Positions 7,397-16,510 of a stretch of 25,490 nucleotides of DNA are shown here, one piece after another (position 1 is the stretch's first letter; each line of letters opens with the position of its first letter). The stretch covers positions 476 through 25,965 of the forward strand of contig DAWB01000082.1 in assembly GCA_002505805.1 (NCBI GenBank), given 5' to 3'. The notes beneath the pieces are model-generated. The model was given only the letters and a program-made list of their open reading frames with translations, was not told the DNA's origin and made no database searches. The position numbers and the translations under genes are program-made. The stretch is from Methanosaeta sp. UBA80 (GTDB lineage: Archaea > Halobacteriota > Methanosarcinia > Methanotrichales > Methanotrichaceae).

Positions 7397-9304
7397 ATGG
7401 CTAAAGAAGAACCCCCCCGCCTGGACTACCCTGCCTTGGGACTGATCTGCGGCATAGAGATTCACCAGCAGCTGGACACCGCCCATAAACTCTTCTGCGG
7501 CTGCCCCACCCTGCACCGGGAGGTGGAGGAGTCCAATTTTGAGTTCTTCCGGTATCTGAGGCCCTCGCGCAGCGAGCTGGGAGAGATAGACCGGGCCGCA
7601 CTGGAGGAGGTGCTGGTATCCCGCAAGTTCCTCTACAAGGCTTATGACAGCACCTGTCTGGTAGAGGCGGATGAGGAGCCTCCCGCCGAGGTCAATCCTG
7701 AAGCTCTGGAGATCTCCCTGATCATAGCCAGGCTGCTCAACATCAACATAGTTGACCAGTTGGAGGTCATGCGCAAGATGGTCATAGACGGCTCCAACAC
7801 CTCCGGCTTCCAGCGCACCGCCTACGTCGGTGCGGACGGCTGGATTGAGACCTCGGCAGGAAGGGTGGGAATAGGCATCCTTTGCCTGGAGGAGGAAGCG
7901 GCCCGCATCATAGAAGACAGGGGCGACAGCCTGGTCTACTCCCTGGACCGGCTGGGAATTCCCCTGGTGGAGATAGGCACAGCCCCAGACATAGTCTCGC
8001 CGGACCACGCCCGGGAGGTGGCCTCCTACCTGGGGATGATCCTGCGCTCCACGGGACGGGTGAAGAGAGGCCTGGGAACCATCCGCCAGGATGTCAATGT
8101 CTCGATCAAAGGCGGAGCGCGGGTGGAGATCAAGGGAGTTCAGGCTCTGAACCTGGTGGACAAGGTGGTGGAGTTTGAGGCCCTGCGCCAGGTGCGTCTG
8201 CTGGAGATTAAAGAGGAGCTGATCCGGCGAGGAGCATATGTTGATCAGGCCAGCAGGGATGTCACGGACTTATTCGCCAATACCGCATCCAAGGTTCTCT
8301 CCCGCTCCCTTAAGAGCGGCGGCGTGATGCTGGCCTGCCGGCTGGCCGGATTTGCCGGACTGGTGGGCCGGGAGATCCAGCCCGATCGCAGGCTGGGCTC
8401 GGAGATCTCCGACAGAGCCAAGAGGGCGGGAGTGGGGGGCATCTTCCACACCGATGAGCTTCCCGCCTATGGTGTGACCGCTGAAGAGGTGGAAGCAGTT
8501 CGAATTGCTCTAGGCGCGGTTGATGGCGATGCCGTGGTCATGGTCACCGGTCCCCGGGACCGGGCGGAAAAAGCCATAGCTGCGGCGGCAGTCCGGGCGA
8601 AGGAGGCCATATCCTTCGTCCCTGAGGAGACCCGCCGGGCTCTTCCCGACGGCTGCTCCGAGTATATGAGGCCCCTGCCCGGATCGGCCCGCATGTATCC
8701 GGAGACCGATGTGCCATCGGTGGCCATAAGCGAGGAGATCCTGTCCTCTCTAGAGATGCCTGAGCTTTTCGCAGATCGATCCAAGCGCTTTATCCAGCAG
8801 TATGCTCTATCCGGAGAGCAGGCCAGGGTGATGGCTGCATCGGCCAGCTATTCTCTGTTTGAGGAGATATTGAAGGCCTATCCATCGCTCTCGCCCTCCG
8901 TTGTGGTCAGGGCTATAGAGAGCCTGCCCATAGAGCTGGCCCGGGAGGGGGCTGCGGTCTCCAATCTCACCGATCAGCATTACCGGGATTGCTTTGCCCT
9001 CCTGTCGCAAAACAAAGTGGCCAAGGAGGGGCTGGCCGGGCTGCTGCGCGCCCTGGCCGAGCACCCAGAGATGAGGGCAGATGAGGCGGCGGGAGCAGCC
9101 GGTCTTACAGGAGTGGACGGCTCCGAGGTGGAGAGGGCGGTGAAGGCAGTGGTAGCGGCAAAGGCGGACCTGGTCCGCTCCAAGGGAGATCGGGCCATGG
9201 GACCGCTCATGGGTTTGGTGATGAAAGAGCTGCGGGGCAAAGCAGATGGCGGCGTGGTGAGCGCCATATTGAAGAAGGAAATACAAAATATACTAGATCA
9301 GTGA
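7397..9304 (+). CDS. gatE: Glu-tRNA(Gln) amidotransferase subunit E
   Basis: GatE is the tRNA-binding kinase/transamidase subunit of the archaeal GatDE complex, converting Glu-tRNA(Gln) to Gln-tRNA(Gln) with ammonia from GatD. The 635-aa protein opens with the GatB/GatE signature (LICGIEIHQQL, residues 16-26, with Cys34 and Cys36 in FCGCP). It continues with the kinase core, including RQDVNVSIKGG and ARVEIKGVQ near residues 233-250. The insert around residues 350-440 (DELPAYGVTAEEVEAVRIAL, DGDAVVMVTG) matches the AspRS-like GAD domain that distinguishes GatE from GatB. A helical tail follows. The ATG at 7397 follows the histone stop by four bases, with GAAAGG as ribosome binding site. Its stop overlaps the GTG of the cdc6 gene. 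gatD is not in the window. Confidence 0.95.
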   Translation: MAKEEPPRLDYPALGLICGIEIHQQLDTAHKLFCGCPTLHREVEESNFEFFRYLRPSRSELGEIDRAALEEVLVSRKFLYKAYDSTCLVEADEEPPAEVNPEALEISLIIARLLNINIVDQLEVMRKMVIDGSNTSGFQRTAYVGADGWIETSAGRVGIGILCLEEEAARIIEDRGDSLVYSLDRLGIPLVEIGTAPDIVSPDHAREVASYLGMILRSTGRVKRGLGTIRQDVNVSIKGGARVEIKGVQALNLVDKVVEFEALRQVRLLEIKEELIRRGAYVDQASRDVTDLFANTASKVLSRSLKSGGVMLACRLAGFAGLVGREIQPDRRLGSEISDRAKRAGVGGIFHTDELPAYGVTAEEVEAVRIALGAVDGDAVVMVTGPRDRAEKAIAAAAVRAKEAISFVPEETRRALPDGCSEYMRPLPGSARMYPETDVPSVAISEEILSSLEMPELFADRSKRFIQQYALSGEQARVMAASASYSLFEEILKAYPSLSPSVVVRAIESLPIELAREGAAVSNLTDQHYRDCFALLSQNKVAKEGLAGLLRALAEHPEMRADEAAGAAGLTGVDGSEVERAVKAVVAAKADLVRSKGDRAMGPLMGLVMKELRGKADGGVVSAILKKEIQNILDQ

Positions 9305-10440
9305 GCCCCGACAAGACCAGGAAGCCCGATCTCCTCCTCTGGGAGGAGACCATCTTTAAAGACAGAGATCTCTTCGAGCTAGACCATCTGCCGGAGCACT
9401 TCCTGCACCGCGAGTCTCAGATGAACAGCCTCAAGTTCTGCATCAGACCCGCTCTGCAGGGAGGCCGGCCGGTCAATGCCCTCTGCCTGGGTCCGCCGGG
9501 CACGGGCAAGACCACGGCCATATTCAAGCTCTTCGAGGAGATAGAGAGCCATTCCTCCCGGATAGTACCGGTTCACATCAACTGCCAGATGGACTCCACC
9601 AGATACTCCGTATTCTACCAGATTTATAAAAAGCTCTTCCAGCATGCACCGCCCTCCAGCGGCATATCCTTCAAAAGGCTCTTCGAAAAGGTGGCCCAGG
9701 AGTCGGCGGACCGGGAGATGGTTATCGTGGTGGCTCTGGATGACATCAACTACCTCTTTCACGAGAAGGAGGTGGATCATGTGCTCTACTCTCTGCTACG
9801 GGCCCACGAGACCTGTCCCGGAGCCAGGATGGCAGTGATAGGGATCATGAGCGAGCTGTCTCTGAATTATGTCCTCGATCCCAGGGTGGTCTCCGTCTTC
9901 CAGCCGGAGGAGATCTCCTTTCCCCCGTACAGCCGGGCGGAGATAAAAGACATCCTGGGCCGGCGGGTTCAGATGGGCTTCTACCCCGGGGTGATGGCGG
10001 AAGAGGTATTGCAGGAGGTGGTGGACTGCACCGAGAGGTATGGAGACTTGCGGGTGGGAATTGACCTGCTCAAGAGGTCAGGCCTATCCGCAGAGAAGAG
10101 GGCTTCGAGGTCCATATCATCGGCTGATGTGGCCGGATCCTGCGACCGGTCCCGTCTGATTCATCTCACCTATGCCCTCAAGTCCCTCAAGGAGGACGAG
10201 CGGCTGGTCCTGCGGCTGGCGGCGGAGAAGAAGAGCTGGCGAGCCGGGGAGCTGTTCGCCCGCTTTCATGAACAGTGCGGAGCGGGGTACACCCGTTTTC
10301 ATGAGATCCTCAATAAGCTGGACTCAATCCGGCTCATAAATGCTGATTTTAGCGGAGAGGGAGAGAGGGGCAGAAGCAGGGTCATCAGCGTGCGCTATGA
10401 TCCGGAAGAGCTGATCAGCCGCCTGGGAGAAGATGCCTGA
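9301..10440 (+). CDS. cdc6: Orc1/Cdc6-type replication initiator ATPase
   Basis: The 379-aa AAA+ protein starts with the usual LPEHFLHRE motif and carries Walker A GPPGTGKT at residues 64-71, Walker B VVALDDIN at 143-150 and sensor 2 GDLRVGIDLLKRS at 248-260. A winged-helix region (about 290-375) ends the protein. Family members bind origin recognition boxes and recruit MCM. Walker B has Asp-Asp where most Orc1/Cdc6 proteins have Asp-Glu, so this may be a divergent paralogue (Cdc6-2-like) with altered ATP hydrolysis rather than the main initiator. The start is a GTG overlapping the gatE stop as GTGA, so it is translationally coupled. I see no convincing origin repeats in the following intergenic gap. 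Confidence 0.88.
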   Translation: MSPDKTRKPDLLLWEETIFKDRDLFELDHLPEHFLHRESQMNSLKFCIRPALQGGRPVNALCLGPPGTGKTTAIFKLFEEIESHSSRIVPVHINCQMDSTRYSVFYQIYKKLFQHAPPSSGISFKRLFEKVAQESADREMVIVVALDDINYLFHEKEVDHVLYSLLRAHETCPGARMAVIGIMSELSLNYVLDPRVVSVFQPEEISFPPYSRAEIKDILGRRVQMGFYPGVMAEEVLQEVVDCTERYGDLRVGIDLLKRSGLSAEKRASRSISSADVAGSCDRSRLIHLTYALKSLKEDERLVLRLAAEKKSWRAGELFARFHEQCGAGYTRFHEILNKLDSIRLINADFSGEGERGRSRVISVRYDPEELISRLGEDA

Positions 10441-10462
10441 TCCGCCTGAGAAGTGCAGCATC

Positions 10463-10502
10463 ATCTATATAGATAGGAGGATCGATAACAGATCTATATA
10501 GA
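10463..10502 (+). promoter_or_regulatory. paired TATA-containing palindromes upstream of pstC
   Basis: ATCTATATAGAT at 10463-10474 is a perfect 12-bp palindrome. TCTATATAGA at 10493-10502 is a 10-bp palindrome, and the shared 11-mer ATCTATATAGA recurs 29 bp apart, about three helical turns. The second copy is well placed to be the pstC TATA box. The first could be an operator copy or a second promoter for the phosphate permease operon. Confidence 0.45.
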
Positions 10503-10569
10503 AAATATAGGCAAGGGCTTTAACCAGTCATGATTTTGTCTCTTGCATATGGAGCGGCAGAGGATAAAG

Positions 10570-11457
10570 ATGCCCCGCAAATATGGGGAGAAGCTGGTCG
10601 AGTCCCTTCTCTTCGTCTCCGCCATAACCTCCATATTGATCATGCTGCTCATATTCTATTTTCTGATCCACGAAAGTCTCCCTGCCCTCTCCGCCTTAGG
10701 CTTATTCTCTCTGATCCTGGGACCGAAATGGCATCCCTCCGGGGATATCTATGGATTTCTGCCCCTCATCTCCGCCTCCATGGTCATCACCCTCCTGGCC
10801 CTTCTGATCAATATCATGATCGGCTTTCCTCTGGCCATCTATCTGGCAGAGCTGGCCAGTCCCCGGTCCAAGGCGGTACTCAAGCCGGCCATCGAGCTGC
10901 TGGCTGGCGTTCCCTCCATAGTCTACGGCTTTTTGGGGGTGATCATACTGGTCTCCTACCTGCAGGACAGCTTTGATATGCTCACAGGCAGGTCCATTCT
11001 GGCCGGATCCATACTTCTGGGTATCATGTTCATTCCCTATCTCACCACCATCTGCGAGGATGCTCTCCGGGCTGTGCCCAGCGAGTTCAAGGAGGGCTCA
11101 CTGGCTCTGGGAGCCAACCGCTGGCAGACCCTGCGCAATGTGACCATACCCGCCGCCTCCTCCGGGATCACCGCTGCCGTTCTTCTCAACATCGGCAGCA
11201 TCATCGGCGAGACCATGGCCGTGCTGCTGGTAGTGGGCAATGTGGCCAGGATAGCCTCTCCCCTTTACGATATCTTCGACCAGGGAGCTACATTCACCTC
11301 GGTCATAGCCGGGGAGATGGGTGAGGTGGCCCGGGGATCGATGCACTATCATGCCCTCTTTGCCGTGGGCTTTGCCCTGCTCATTGTGGTCTCCATCCTC
11401 AGTTTGATCGCCGACTATGCCCGGGCTCGCATCCGCCGCAAGTTCGGAGGCTATTGA
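10570..11457 (+). CDS. pstC: phosphate ABC transporter permease PstC
   Basis: This is an integral membrane permease of the Pst high-affinity phosphate importer. The 295-aa product has six predicted membrane helices, the first at about residues 10-35, and the cytoplasmic EAA loop EDALRAVPSEFKEGSLALGANRW, which contacts the PstB ATPase. VPSIVYGFLGVII is a PstC-typical segment. The frame is open to an ATG at 10549. I prefer the ATG at 10570 because AGAGG lies six bases before it, but the longer form cannot be excluded. It is followed directly by pstA, whose ribosome binding site lies inside the pstC 3' end. No pstS or pstB flanks it: cdc6 is upstream and carB follows pstA. Confidence 0.88.
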   Translation: MPRKYGEKLVESLLFVSAITSILIMLLIFYFLIHESLPALSALGLFSLILGPKWHPSGDIYGFLPLISASMVITLLALLINIMIGFPLAIYLAELASPRSKAVLKPAIELLAGVPSIVYGFLGVIILVSYLQDSFDMLTGRSILAGSILLGIMFIPYLTTICEDALRAVPSEFKEGSLALGANRWQTLRNVTIPAASSGITAAVLLNIGSIIGETMAVLLVVGNVARIASPLYDIFDQGATFTSVIAGEMGEVARGSMHYHALFAVGFALLIVVSILSLIADYARARIRRKFGGY

Positions 11458-11459
11458 GG

Positions 11460-12707
11460 ATGAAGATCAAGCCCGCTCTGGCCCTGTCTCTGATCCTTTC
11501 CGCAATGCTTCTCTTAACCGCGCTCTTCTCCCTTCTGCTCCAGCCCGACCCGGAGAGGATTAGGGTATTCTGGCTGGCCGGGCTTGCCGCCGATATTCTC
11601 CTGCTTATAGGCAGCTATCTCACCAGCCGGGCGGCCTCGATGAAGACGGCACCATTCCTGGCCCTGGATGCAGCGATCTGCTCTGCCGTGTTATATCTCA
11701 TCTATTCCGGAACCATCCATGCCGGCCTCGCCGTCAGCAGGCCTCTGGGCCTGGGAGCCTCCTTCGACTATGCCTTCCTTCTGCCCCTTCTCATTCTGAT
11801 CTGCAGCCTGCTCTGCATCAAGGATGCCCTGAACATCATCTATGACTACAGCGCCAGGGGCAGAGAAGCTCTGGTATTTTTGGCCGTCCGGATGTCGGCC
11901 ATACTCTCCATGCTCCTTCTGGGCGGAATCCTCTTCGTGATCGTCTACAAGGGAATCTGGGCTATCAACTGGGAGTTTCTCACCATGCCTCACCGGCGGC
12001 TTGGCCAGGCGGGCGGGATCAGCACGGCCATAATGGGCTCCTTCTGGATGGTCTTGGGGGCCATGATAATATCCTCGCCCCTGGGAATCGGGGCGGCTAT
12101 TTATCTCCACGAGTACTCCCGGAGCCAGAGGCTAAACCGGCTGATCACCATAGCCGTGAGCTGCCTGAACGGCGTGCCCTCCGTGGTCTTCGGCCTCTTC
12201 GGCCTGGCCTTTCTGGTCCGGTTCTTCGGAGTATCCCTTCTCTCGGGCTCCATCATCCTGGGGCTGATCAATATTCCCACCATCATCCTCACCTGCCAGG
12301 AGGCTTTAAAGAGCGTGCCCAACTCTCTTCGGGAGGGGAGCATGGCCCTGGGAGCCTCCAAATGGCAGACCATCAAGAAGGTGGTGCTGCCCTCGGCCAT
12401 GCCCGGCATACTTACCGGTGTGATAATGGGAGTGGCCAAGGCCAGCGGGGAGACGGCGCCCATCATGTGGACGGCGGTGACATTCACCGCCACACCGGTG
12501 CATATGATCTATGGCATCATCCCCGACCTCTTCCAGCCGGTCAACAACCTGGACTACCATCTCCTGAATCTGATCTACTTTTTGGGGGCCTGGGATGTGG
12601 AGGCCAAGGCCTGGGGAACGGCACTGGTGCTCATAGCCGTGGTGCTGGGGACCAATATGCTGGCTATAGTGGTGCGAAACCACTACCGAAAGAAGATATC
12701 CTGGTGA
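11460..12707 (+). CDS. pstA: phosphate ABC transporter permease PstA, extended
   Basis: This is the second membrane half of the phosphate importer. The permease core occupies about residues 140-415, with EAA loop EALKSVPNSLREGSMALGASKW and NGVPSVVFGLFGLAF matching the PstC segment. At 415 aa it is about 120 aa longer than a typical PstA. The extra N-terminal part is strongly hydrophobic (segments near residues 5-25, 32-52 and 62-80, then a further one near 100-120), so it probably adds three or four membrane helices. The ATG at 11460 follows GGAGG by nine bases, placed across the pstC stop. Function would need PstB and a phosphate-binding protein encoded elsewhere. A T-rich tract after the stop (12721-12770) may end the transcript. 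Confidence 0.85.
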   Translation: MKIKPALALSLILSAMLLLTALFSLLLQPDPERIRVFWLAGLAADILLLIGSYLTSRAASMKTAPFLALDAAICSAVLYLIYSGTIHAGLAVSRPLGLGASFDYAFLLPLLILICSLLCIKDALNIIYDYSARGREALVFLAVRMSAILSMLLLGGILFVIVYKGIWAINWEFLTMPHRRLGQAGGISTAIMGSFWMVLGAMIISSPLGIGAAIYLHEYSRSQRLNRLITIAVSCLNGVPSVVFGLFGLAFLVRFFGVSLLSGSIILGLINIPTIILTCQEALKSVPNSLREGSMALGASKWQTIKKVVLPSAMPGILTGVIMGVAKASGETAPIMWTAVTFTATPVHMIYGIIPDLFQPVNNLDYHLLNLIYFLGAWDVEAKAWGTALVLIAVVLGTNMLAIVVRNHYRKKISW

Positions 12708-12828
12708 AGGAAGAGGGATATTGATCTTTTTCAGGCATTTTTCTGCCCGTCCTTTCCGGTATTCTTTCAGGGGACGGCACGGCGATAACAGGTAAGCTTA
12801 AGAGCATAAAATCTGATCAGTGGCGATT

Positions 12829-15800
12829 ATGGCGAAGCGAGACGATTTCAGCAAGGTGATGATCATTGGCTCCGGCCCCATTGTCATCGGCCAGGCCTGT
12901 GAATTCGACTACTCCGGAACCCAGGCCTGCAAGGCTCTGCGGGGGCTGGGCTACAGGATAGTTCTGGTCAACTCCAATCCGGCTACTATTATGACCGATC
13001 CGGCCATGGCCGATATCACCTACATCGAGCCCCTCAACCTGGAACGAATGGCTCAGATCATTGAAAAGGAGAGGCCTGATGCCATCCTGCCCAATTTGGG
13101 CGGCCAGTCCGGCCTCAACCTCAGCTCCGAGCTGGCAAAGGCCGGCATCCTGGACAGGTTCGGAGTGAAGGTGATCGGGGTGGAGATCGATGCCATAGAG
13201 CGGGGTGAGGATCGCATCGCCTTCAAGGAGACCATGGCCAATCTGGGGATAGAGGTAGCCAAGAGCACCGCCGTCTACAGCGTGGAGGACGCCGAAACTG
13301 TAGCAGCTGATCTGGGCTATCCCGTGGTGGTCCGCCCCGCCTATACCATGGGCGGCACGGGAGGCGGCCTGGTCTACAATGTGGAGGAGCTGCGCACTGT
13401 GGCCAGCCGGGGCATTGCCGCCAGCCTCATCGGCCAGATACTGATCGAGGAGTCGGTTTTGGGCTGGGAGGAACTGGAGCTGGAGGTGGTCCGCGACGCC
13501 AAGAATCAGATGATCACCGTCTGCTTTATCGAGAATGTGGATGCTATGGGAGTTCATACCGGGGACTCCTACTGCACCGCACCCATGCTCACCATCTCTG
13601 AGGAGCTGCAGAAGAAGCTTCAGGACTACTCCTACCGCATAGTGGAGGCCATACGGGTCATAGGCGGCACAAATATCCAGTTCGCTCACGATCCCAAAAC
13701 GGGAAGAGTAGTGGTTATTGAGATAAATCCCCGCACCTCCCGCTCTTCAGCCCTCGCCTCCAAGGCCACCGGATTTCCCATCGCTCTCATCTCCGCCAAG
13801 CTGGCCTGCGGCCTGACATTGGATGAGATTCCTTACTGGCGGGATGGGACCCTGGATAGGTACACTCCCTCCGGGGACTATGTGGTGGTCAAGTTCCCCC
13901 GCTGGGGCTTCGAGAAGTTCAGAGGGGTGCAGGACAAACTGGGCACCCAGATGAAGGCCGTGGGGGAGGTCATGAGCATAGGCAAGACCTACAAAGAGGC
14001 TTTGCAGAAGGCCATACGCTCCCTGGAGAACGGCCGCTATGGCCTGGGATTTGCCAAGGATTTCAACAAGAGGTCCCTATCCGAGCTCATGGGCCTGCTC
14101 CGGGAGGCCACATCGGAGCGGCAGTTCATCATGTATGAGGCCCTGAGAAAAGGGGCCTCCATAGATGAGATTCACGCTCTGACCCATATCAAGCCCTGGT
14201 TTATCCAGCAGATGAAGCAGCTTGTGGATCGGGAGGAGAAGATCCTGGAGTACAGAGGCCGGATGCTGCCGGATGAGCTTCTCATCGCCGCTAAAAAGGA
14301 CGGCTTCGCCGACAAATATCTTTCCAAGTTGCTGGCCGTGCCGGAGAAGGATATCCGCCAGGCCAGAGTTGGTTTGGGCATGGTGGAGACATGGGAGCCG
14401 GTTCCTGTGAGCGGGGTGGAAAATCAGGCCTACTATTTCTCAACTTATAACCGATCATCGGGAGGAGCAAAGGGAAGCGCTCAGCAATCCATAAAACAGG
14501 ATAAAAAGGATAGCATCAGCCAGGGCAGCAGCCAGCGCAAGGTCATGGTCTTGGGAGGCGGGCCAAACCGCATAGGCCAGGGCATTGAGTTCGATTACTG
14601 CTGCGTTCATGCCGCCTTCTCTTTGCGGGCCATGGGATACAGTACCATCATGGTCAACTGCAACCCGGAGACGGTCTCCACCGACTATGATACCTCGGAC
14701 AGGCTCTACTTCGAGCCCCTCACCGTGGAGGATGTCCTAAGCATATACGAGGAGGAGCAGCCGGAGGGGGTTATCGTTCAATTCGGCGGCCAGACGCCTC
14801 TGAACATCGCCCGGGAGCTGGCCGATGCCGGAGTTAGGATCCTGGGGACATCGGTTGATGCAATCGATCTGGCCGAGGACCGGGACCGATTCCGGATGAT
14901 GATGGAGAAGATGAAGATCCCCATGCCCGAATCGGGCATGGCCAGCAGCCTGGAGCAGGCTCGGGAGGTGGCAGGCCGCATAGGCTATCCCCTCATGGTC
15001 CGTCCCTCGTACGTTTTAGGCGGCAGGGGAATGGAGGTCATCTTCGACCAGGAGATGCTGGAGAGGTATGTATTGGCGGCGGTTGACGTCACCCCGGAGC
15101 GGCCCATTCTCATCGACCGCTTCCTGGACAATGCCCTGGAGATGGAGGCCGATGCCCTCTCCGACGGGATAGAGGCCTTTGTTCCGGCGGTGATGGAGCA
15201 CATCGAGCTGGCCGGCATTCATTCGGGCGATTCGGCCTGCGTCATCCCCCCGGTGAGCATACCGGAGAGGCACATTGAGACCATCAAGGAGTACACCCAG
15301 CGCATCGCCAGGGAGCTGCAGGTAGTGGGCCTCATGAATATGCAGTACGCTCTGGCCGAGGACAATGTCTATGTTCTGGAGGCCAATCCCCGGGCCTCCC
15401 GCACTGTGCCCCTGGTCTCCAAGGTCTGCAACATCTCCATGGCCAGCATAGCCACAGAGCTGATGATGAAAAAAAGCCTGGCGGATATGGCCCTCTCGGA
15501 GAAGAAGATACCCCACTTCGGAGTCAAGGAGTCGGTCTTCCCCTTCAATATGTTTCCCGAGGTCGATCCCCTCCTGGGCCCGGAGATGAGGTCCACGGGA
15601 GAGGTCCTGGGCCTGGCCGACTCCTTCGGTATGGCCTTTTACAAGGCGGAGGAGGCGGCCAAGTCCACCCTGCCGGATAAGGGAACGGTGCTGATCACCG
15701 TGGCGGGCAAGGATCACTCCGGGATCTTGAGCATGGCCCGGCAGTTTTTGGATATGGGATTTGAGATCAAGGCCACCCGGGGCACCCAGGAGTTTTTAGC

Positions 15801-16083
15801 CGATAACGGCATCAGATCGGAGCTGATATTGAAGCTGCATGAAGGTCGGCCCAATATCGATGACGCCATAAAAAATGGCCAGATCCAGCTGGTGATCAAC
15901 ACCCCCATAGGCAAGGCCAGCCAGTATGATGACTCCTATATCCGCAAGGCGGCCATCAAGTACAAGGTGCCCTACATCACCACCATCGCCGCCGCCTCTG
16001 CTGCGGCCAAGGGCATTGCCGCACACAGCAAGGGCCGGTCGGGGGTCAGGTCGCTGCAGGAGTATCACGGGGATATAAGATAG
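12829..16083 (+). CDS. carB: carbamoyl phosphate synthetase large subunit
   Basis: CarB makes carbamoyl phosphate from bicarbonate, ammonia (from CarA glutaminase) and two ATP, for pyrimidine and arginine synthesis. The 1084-aa protein shows the expected duplication: an N-terminal ATP-grasp unit starting GSGPIVIGQACEFDYSGTQ near residue 12, the helical oligomerisation region, a second unit with GGGPNRIGQGIEFDYCCVHA near 576, and a C-terminal MGS-like regulatory domain from about residue 945 (TVLITVAGKDHSGIL). Between the halves, residues 541-569 form a long Ser/Gln/Lys/Gly-rich linker. A GTG nine bases upstream is possible, but the family starts MAKRDD-like at the ATG. The glutaminase gene carA is not adjacent. 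A weak hairpin with six T residues follows at about 16097-16124. Confidence 0.96.
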   Translation: MAKRDDFSKVMIIGSGPIVIGQACEFDYSGTQACKALRGLGYRIVLVNSNPATIMTDPAMADITYIEPLNLERMAQIIEKERPDAILPNLGGQSGLNLSSELAKAGILDRFGVKVIGVEIDAIERGEDRIAFKETMANLGIEVAKSTAVYSVEDAETVAADLGYPVVVRPAYTMGGTGGGLVYNVEELRTVASRGIAASLIGQILIEESVLGWEELELEVVRDAKNQMITVCFIENVDAMGVHTGDSYCTAPMLTISEELQKKLQDYSYRIVEAIRVIGGTNIQFAHDPKTGRVVVIEINPRTSRSSALASKATGFPIALISAKLACGLTLDEIPYWRDGTLDRYTPSGDYVVVKFPRWGFEKFRGVQDKLGTQMKAVGEVMSIGKTYKEALQKAIRSLENGRYGLGFAKDFNKRSLSELMGLLREATSERQFIMYEALRKGASIDEIHALTHIKPWFIQQMKQLVDREEKILEYRGRMLPDELLIAAKKDGFADKYLSKLLAVPEKDIRQARVGLGMVETWEPVPVSGVENQAYYFSTYNRSSGGAKGSAQQSIKQDKKDSISQGSSQRKVMVLGGGPNRIGQGIEFDYCCVHAAFSLRAMGYSTIMVNCNPETVSTDYDTSDRLYFEPLTVEDVLSIYEEEQPEGVIVQFGGQTPLNIARELADAGVRILGTSVDAIDLAEDRDRFRMMMEKMKIPMPESGMASSLEQAREVAGRIGYPLMVRPSYVLGGRGMEVIFDQEMLERYVLAAVDVTPERPILIDRFLDNALEMEADALSDGIEAFVPAVMEHIELAGIHSGDSACVIPPVSIPERHIETIKEYTQRIARELQVVGLMNMQYALAEDNVYVLEANPRASRTVPLVSKVCNISMASIATELMMKKSLADMALSEKKIPHFGVKESVFPFNMFPEVDPLLGPEMRSTGEVLGLADSFGMAFYKAEEAAKSTLPDKGTVLITVAGKDHSGILSMARQFLDMGFEIKATRGTQEFLADNGIRSELILKLHEGRPNIDDAIKNGQIQLVINTPIGKASQYDDSYIRKAAIKYKVPYITTIAAASAAAKGIAAHSKGRSGVRSLQEYHGDIR

Positions 16084-16096
16084 AAAAGGATCGAAG

Positions 16097-16124
16097 GGAA
16101 GGCTAGCCGCTTCCTGACTTTTTT
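16097..16124 (+). terminator. possible weak terminator after carB
   Basis: GGAAG (16097-16101) can pair with CTTCC (16110-16114), and six T residues follow at 16119-16124. The stem is only five base pairs, so this is a weak candidate; the T run alone could act in archaeal termination. Confidence 0.3.
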
Positions 16125-16162
16125 AGATCGACATATTCTTTATAATCTTTCCTCATGCCGGA

Positions 16163-16510
16163 TTAAAATAAGGCCAATAATGATAATGGCCAGTATATCT
16201 TCAATTCCAATGATCTTCGAAATATTGGCTCTTCGCTATTTCGTGTGGGTAACCTCAAGATATCGATCCTCAATTCCTTACTCATAGCCTCGCAATGATC
16301 CAAGCCTATGCGGCGATTGGCATTGGTCTTATCCCAAATGGTGATATCTTGGAGATTTGGCGATAACTCTAGTCTGACCTCAGGATTCAAGGCCACCCAC
16401 AGAAAACCCTCATGATACTGCGTAGCATGCACGAAGGATGAAAAACCAATATGCTTTATGAGTTTTTCATCGGAAACAGCGAGGAGCCGAAATATTTTCA
16501 GGCGAAACAC
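16163..16510 (-). CDS. doubtful 115-aa ORF, possibly a gene remnant
   Basis: The frame would start at a GTG directly preceded by an in-frame stop two codons upstream, and has no ribosome binding site. The middle of the product (EGFLWVALNPEVRLELSP to DILRLPTRN) looks like genuine beta-rich protein, while both ends look less so, suggesting the surviving part of a larger gene. I do not recognise the family. It converges on carB and is separated from the next leftward gene by about 200 bp of AT-rich sequence (16511-16717) in which I see no gene. The whole 16084-16717 stretch reads as decayed accessory DNA. Confidence 0.3.
   Translation of the reverse strand: MFRLKIFRLLAVSDEKLIKHIGFSSFVHATQYHEGFLWVALNPEVRLELSPNLQDITIWDKTNANRRIGLDHCEAMSKELRIDILRLPTRNSEEPIFRRSLELKIYWPLSLLALF

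Noticed and set aside
10441..10569. Replication origin next to cdc6
   Set aside because: Origins often neighbour cdc6, but I find no G-rich origin recognition boxes; the repeats present are short AT palindromes better explained as pst promoter elements.
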